Below, piece by piece: positions 5,695 through 6,284 of a stretch of 6,284 bases of DNA. The stretch comes from an uncultured Micavibrio sp. (GTDB lineage: Bacteria; Pseudomonadota; Alphaproteobacteria; Micavibrionales; UBA1664). The notes under the pieces are model-generated. The model was not told where the DNA came from. It saw nothing but the letters and a program-made list of their open reading frames with translations, and searched no databases. The number at the start of each line of letters is the position of its first letter. Position 1 is the stretch's first letter. The translations under genes were made by a program, and so were the position numbers. The DNA lies in contig CALBME010000130.1 in assembly GCA_937896295.1 (NCBI GenBank), positions 1 to 6,284 on the forward strand. The letters are read 5' to 3'.

Positions 5695-6284
5695 ATGCCC
5701 ACAGCCGCCAACAACATGCCGTCCGTGGGTGATGCGTCCCGCGATCTTTTCTTCTCCATGGACCGCAACCTCGCGCTCGAGGTTGTGCGCGTGACGGAAT
5801 CCGCGGCGCTGGCTGCGTCGCTTTATGTGGGCCGCGGGGATGAAAAGGCCGCCGACCAGGCGGCGGTCGATGCGATGCGCACGGTCTTAAATACCCTGAA
5901 CATCGAAGGCCGCGTTGTCATCGGGGAAGGGGAACGGGACGAGGCGCCGATGCTTTATATCGGTGAAAAGGTCGGCACCGGCACGGGGCCTAAAATCGAC
6001 ATCGCGCTCGACCCGCTGGAGGGAACCACCATCACCGCCAAGGGCGGCATGAACGCGCTGGCCGTCATCGCCATGACGGAGGCGGGCGGGTTTTTGAATG
6101 CCCCCGATGTGTACATGCAGAAAATCGCGGTCGGTCCGGGCTATCCCGCCAATTTCCTGGATATCGACGAACCCGCGGATGATTTCGTGCGCCGTCTGGC
6201 CAAGTTCAAGGGCGGCACGCCGGAACAGCTGATGATCTGCGTGCTGGACCGCCCCCGCCATGAAGACATCATCAACCGCATCCG
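5695..6284 (+). CDS. glpX: Class II fructose-1,6-bisphosphatase GlpX (3' partial)
   Basis: Metal-dependent phosphatase that hydrolyses fructose 1,6-bisphosphate to fructose 6-phosphate in gluconeogenesis; related enzymes also act on sedoheptulose 1,7-bisphosphate. The frame is open from ATG 5695 to the window end (196 full codons of an expected 320-340), so the C-terminal part is missing. Aligned by motif to E. coli GlpX, the metal ligands are D49 in GRGDE, E78 and E80 in IGEGERDEAPM, and D106 and T111 in DPLEGT. E109 stands where E. coli has Asp in DPIDGT, a conservative change frequent in this family. FLNAPDVYMQKIAVGPG (133-149) and DRPRHEDII (185-193) are further signatures. AGGA at 5685-5688, six bases upstream, supports the start. 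The roughly 16 residues before the RDLFFSMDRN motif are an extra N-terminal tail compared with E. coli. Confidence 0.95.
   Translation, partial: MPTAANNMPSVGDASRDLFFSMDRNLALEVVRVTESAALAASLYVGRGDEKAADQAAVDAMRTVLNTLNIEGRVVIGEGERDEAPMLYIGEKVGTGTGPKIDIALDPLEGTTITAKGGMNALAVIAMTEAGGFLNAPDVYMQKIAVGPGYPANFLDIDEPADDFVRRLAKFKGGTPEQLMICVLDRPRHEDIINRI

Noticed and set aside
5887..6261. Minus-strand 124-codon open frame at the right end
   Set aside because: It lies wholly inside the glpX coding region, whose plus-strand translation carries all the expected metal-binding motifs.

Overview
This is a compact, GC-rich (about 60% by eye) bacterial chromosomal window with six protein genes. It looks like a proteobacterium, most likely an alphaproteobacterium. 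The clues are a UbiH/UbiF-type ubiquinone hydroxylase with the AEAAH...PIGAQGLNL signature that I associate with alphaproteobacteria, a GlpX with DPLEGT at the metal site, and an AraC-HTH/MGMT repair protein of a type common there. The genus cannot be read from the sequence. I see no mobile element, CRISPR array, tRNA or rRNA, and no intergenic gap longer than about 80 bases.

Layout. Bases 1-2575 (+) hold the 3' part of an Ada-like O6-methylguanine-DNA methyltransferase gene, followed after 13 bases by a full-length, two-domain (67K-type) signal peptide peptidase, SppA. A good sigma70-like promoter overlaps the end of sppA and drives a small unrecognised Ser/Ala-rich protein (2637-3077, +). 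That gene converges on a minus-strand pair, adenine deaminase (5334-4273) followed by a UbiH-family FAD monooxygenase (4230-3082). The convergent stops of the small gene and the monooxygenase lie inside one 18-bp perfect palindrome. From an 81-base divergent intergenic region, glutaredoxin 3 (5416-5676) and class II fructose-1,6-bisphosphatase GlpX (from 5695, cut by the window end) run on the plus strand.

How the genes fit together. They are mostly housekeeping functions: alkylation-damage repair, clearance of membrane signal peptides, purine salvage, ubiquinone synthesis, thiol redox and gluconeogenesis/Calvin-type sugar phosphate metabolism. Likely transcription units are MGMT-sppA, the small gene alone, add-ubiH, and grxC-glpX. 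No single pathway links them.

I do not find an undescribed multi-gene system here. The items most worth a second look are the small protein of unknown function with its own strong promoter, the palindrome shared by two stop codons (which also resembles a LacI-family operator), and a dnaX-type slippery heptamer in the MGMT gene whose -1 frame ends exactly at the sppA start codon.
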